Assembly (NCBI RefSeq): GCF_943913695.1 | Contig: NZ_CALTZE010000101.1 | Span: forward strand, 1 to 14,174 | DNA: 14,174 nucleotides | Reading direction: 5' to 3' | Origin: an uncultured Marmoricola sp. | GTDB taxonomy: Bacteria; Actinomycetota; Actinomycetes; Propionibacteriales; Nocardioidaceae | Part shown: piece after piece, positions 12,493 through 14,174 of the stretch | Position numbering within the stretch: position 1 is the first letter of the stretch | How the letters are laid out: the number at the start of each line of letters is the position of its first letter | Program-made: the position numbers and the translations under genes | The notes under the pieces: model-generated | Databases searched by the model: none | Seen by the model: only the letters and a program-made list of their open reading frames with translations | What the model was told of the DNA's origin: nothing

Positions 12493-12843
12493 GTGTTCGG
12501 GGTCGGTCTGCCCGAGCTGGCCGTGATCGCGCTCGTCGCGATCATCGTCTTCGGCCCCGACCGGCTGCCCGAGTTCGCCCGCCAGGCCGGGCGGATGGTG
12601 CGCCAGGTGCGCAACCTGGCCAACTCCGCGCAGTCGCAGCTGCGCGAGGAGCTCGGCCCGGAGTACGCCGACCTCAAGCTCACCGACCTCGACCCGCGGC
12701 AGGCGATCCGCAAGCACATCCTCGAGGCGATGGAGGAGGACGACGAGGCCGAGCGACGCCGGCGTCCGCGGGCCGTCGAGCAGGCGCCGGTGCAGGTGCT
12801 CGCCCACGGCGAGCTGCCGCCGTACGACCTCGAGGCGACCTGA
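12493..12843 (+). CDS. tatB: Sec-independent translocase protein TatB
   Basis: The 116-residue protein is the TatB subunit that binds twin-arginine signal peptides with TatC. It has a short N-terminal membrane helix (about 5-21, GLPELAVIALVAIIVF), the Gly-Pro hinge (21-22), an amphipathic helix from DRLPEFARQAGRMVRQVRNL, and a charged C-terminal tail. The conserved Glu at position 8 and the length favour TatB over the shorter TatA. The start is GTG at 12493, 6 bp after the mrp stop; MFG right at the start fits family alignments. No tatA or tatC adjoins it, as is usual in actinobacteria where tatAC lies elsewhere. It is convergent with the HtrA gene, with only 18 bp between stop codons. Confidence 0.94.
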   Translation: MFGVGLPELAVIALVAIIVFGPDRLPEFARQAGRMVRQVRNLANSAQSQLREELGPEYADLKLTDLDPRQAIRKHILEAMEEDDEAERRRRPRAVEQAPVQVLAHGELPPYDLEAT

Positions 12844-12861
12844 GCCGGTCGCCCGCAGGCA

Positions 12862-14094
12862 CTACTCGGTCTCGGCCTTGAGGCCGACCTCGATCTCCTG
12901 GGTGCGCCCGTCGCGCTCGACCTGCAGGGTGACCTGCTCGCCCGGCACGCGTGAGCGCACGGCGACCACGACGTCGATCGAGCTGGTGACCGGCTTGCCG
13001 TCGACCCGGCGGATGACGTCGCCCACCTCGAGGTCGGACTCGGCGGCGGCCGAGCCCCGGGTGATGCCCTCCACGCGGGCGCCGTCCATCGAGGGCAGCG
13101 CCTGCACGTTGGCGCCGATCACGGGGTACTGCGACTTGCCGGTGCGCAGAATCTGGGTCGTCGTGACCTCGACCTGCTCGACGGGGATCGCGAAGCCGAC
13201 GCCGATGTTGCCGCCCTGGTCGGGACTCAGCGAGCCGCCGAGAGAGGCGATGGCGGAGTTGACCCCGACGACCTGGCCCTGGAGGTTGACCAGCGGGCCG
13301 CCCGAGTTGCCGGGGTTGATCGCGGCGTCGGTCTGCACGGCGTTGATGTAGGAGCTGTCCTCCTGGCTCGAGCCCGTCGTCACGGGGCGCTCCAGCGCGC
13401 TGACGATGCCGGAGGTCACGGTCGAGGAGAGGCCGAGCGGCGAGCCGAGCGCGACCACGGTCTCGCCGACGCGCATCTGCTGGGAGGAGCCGATCGCGGC
13501 GGCCGGCATGTCCTCGGCGGCCTCCGAGCGCAGCACGGCGAGGTCGTAGACGGTGCTGCGCCCCACCACGGTGGCCGGCGAGCGGTTGCCGTCCTGGTCG
13601 ACGATCTGGATCCGGCCTCCCGCACCGGCCGCCTCGGCGATGACGTGGTTGTTAGTGATCACGTGGCCACGGTCGTCGTAGACGAAGCCGGAGCCGGTGG
13701 CCCCCTGGCCCGACTCGGCGATGATCTGCACGGTGCTCGGCAACAGCTCGTCGGCGACAGCCGCGATGCTGCCGTTGTCGGCCGGCAGCGGGGGCGCCGT
13801 ACGCCGCTCAACGCTGATGACGCCGCCCAGTCCGCCCGACCCGTCGCCGGCAACCAGGGCGCCACCGAGCAGGCCGGAGGCCAGCCCGACCACGAGGGCG
13901 AGCGCGGCCACGGCGGGCCACACCCAGCGCGGCAGCCGGGACGAGGTCGTCTCCTGCTCGGGCCGGGGCGGCTCCTGCGGTGCGGGTGCCTGCGCGGGCG
14001 CGACCCACGGCGGCACGGGGCGGGGGGTCCAGGGGCCCTGCTCGGGCGCCGCGGGCTCGCTGAAGCCGGGGTGGCCGGCGCGCTGCTGGCCCAT
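12862..14094 (-). CDS. htrA: HtrA/DegP-like membrane-anchored serine protease
   Basis: The 410-residue protease degrades or refolds damaged envelope proteins. Layout: a Pro/Gln-rich cytoplasmic segment (1-55), one transmembrane helix (about 58-80, VWPAVAALALVVGLASGLLG), a trypsin-like domain with His150 (TNNHV), Asp184 (VYDLAVL) and Ser264 (INPGNSGGPL), all intact, and a PDZ domain (about 325-405, including GSAAAESDLEVGDVIRRVDG). It is encoded convergently to tatB, as in M. tuberculosis where htrA lies beside sigE/rseA; sigma-E control is possible but the promoter is not visible. The N-terminus is uncertain. The frame stays open past the ATG at 14094 to the window edge with no Shine-Dalgarno at that ATG, but the upstream codons have about one-third A/T third bases, unlike this gene, so I keep 14094. 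Confidence 0.92.
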   Translation of the reverse strand: MGQQRAGHPGFSEPAAPEQGPWTPRPVPPWVAPAQAPAPQEPPRPEQETTSSRLPRWVWPAVAALALVVGLASGLLGGALVAGDGSGGLGGVISVERRTAPPLPADNGSIAAVADELLPSTVQIIAESGQGATGSGFVYDDRGHVITNNHVIAEAAGAGGRIQIVDQDGNRSPATVVGRSTVYDLAVLRSEAAEDMPAAAIGSSQQMRVGETVVALGSPLGLSSTVTSGIVSALERPVTTGSSQEDSSYINAVQTDAAINPGNSGGPLVNLQGQVVGVNSAIASLGGSLSPDQGGNIGVGFAIPVEQVEVTTTQILRTGKSQYPVIGANVQALPSMDGARVEGITRGSAAAESDLEVGDVIRRVDGKPVTSSIDVVVAVRSRVPGEQVTLQVERDGRTQEIEVGLKAETE

Positions 14095-14110
14095 GCCGGT
14101 CGGACCGGGG

Positions 14111-14158
14111 GATGTCGCTGAGGGTGTCGCGGGAGATGTCGCTGGGGATGCCGCGGGC
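14111..14158. repeat. Four imperfect 12-bp tandem repeats upstream of htrA
   Basis: Units starting at 14111, 14123, 14135 and 14147 follow the pattern GATGTCGCTGGG with substitutions (for example GGTGTCGCGGGA, GATGCCGCGGGC). The period is a multiple of three, and on the minus strand in the htrA frame it reads as Ser-Pro-Ala-Thr-like units. It is either a repetitive N-terminal extension of the protease or a non-coding repeat in its promoter region. Confidence 0.55.
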
Positions 14159-14174
14159 GGGGACTGTGTGGGGT

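Noticed and set aside
9434..12807. Long minus-strand open frames opposite the MgtE-N/CBS, DUF1003 and Mrp genes
   Set aside because: Antisense shadows with biased composition; the + strand genes carry clear family motifs.
9323..13804. Apparent abundance of GTAC throughout the window
   Set aside because: A by-eye count of about 27 is not above what base composition predicts (roughly 30-35), so no enrichment.

Overview
The window is about 70% or more G+C with strong G/C third-position bias. Its gene content and order are typical of a high-GC actinobacterium; the protein sequences look most like Nocardioides or a relative (inference from remembered sequences, no search run). Thirteen complete or near-complete protein genes are supported, plus a 22-codon gene tail at the left edge. 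No RNA gene, insertion sequence or CRISPR array is visible.

Left block (1-4980). The first 186 bases are an almost perfect inverted repeat: the last 22 codons of a MarR-type regulator face an intact copy (117-617) across a hairpin, which is either a tail-to-tail duplication or a fold-back assembly artefact. Next come a ferritin-like/MiaE-like protein (674-1435, -) and a divergent RhlE-type DEAD-box RNA helicase (1592-3064, +) whose only sensible start is CTG. An AbiEi-antitoxin-domain/DUF559-nuclease gene (3107-4132, -) follows, bracketed by two same-orientation copies of a ~48-bp palindrome, and then an orphan ParA-like ATPase (4222-4980, -). Apart from the nuclease, this order recalls Mycobacterium tuberculosis Rv3210c-Rv3214.

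Middle block (5024-9291, all -). In transcription order: acyl-CoA dehydrogenase, DUF2332 protein, DUF5302 small protein (ending in a hairpin), MaoC-like hydratase, histidine phosphatase (4-bp overlap with MaoC), and the DUF6758 zinc-ribbon protein. The dehydrogenase and MaoC protein resemble the pair found in Streptomyces ethylmalonyl-CoA pathway clusters, so they may act on the same branched acyl-CoA intermediates.

Right block (9443-14094). A PRC-barrel/MgtE-N/CBS cytosolic protein, a DUF1003 membrane protein, the Mrp Fe-S carrier ATPase and TatB run on +, convergent with a membrane-anchored HtrA-type protease on -. This matches the M. tuberculosis Rv1232c-Rv1223 neighbourhood and combines Fe-S assembly, export of folded proteins and envelope quality control.

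Five genes have a TAnnnT hexamer exactly 6-8 nt before an ATG or GTG and no Shine-Dalgarno sequence, which predicts leaderless transcription. The items most worth a second look are the palindrome-bracketed nuclease cassette, the left-edge palindrome, the CTG-start helicase, and the clustered operator-like repeats before the acyl-CoA dehydrogenase and over the MarR start codon.
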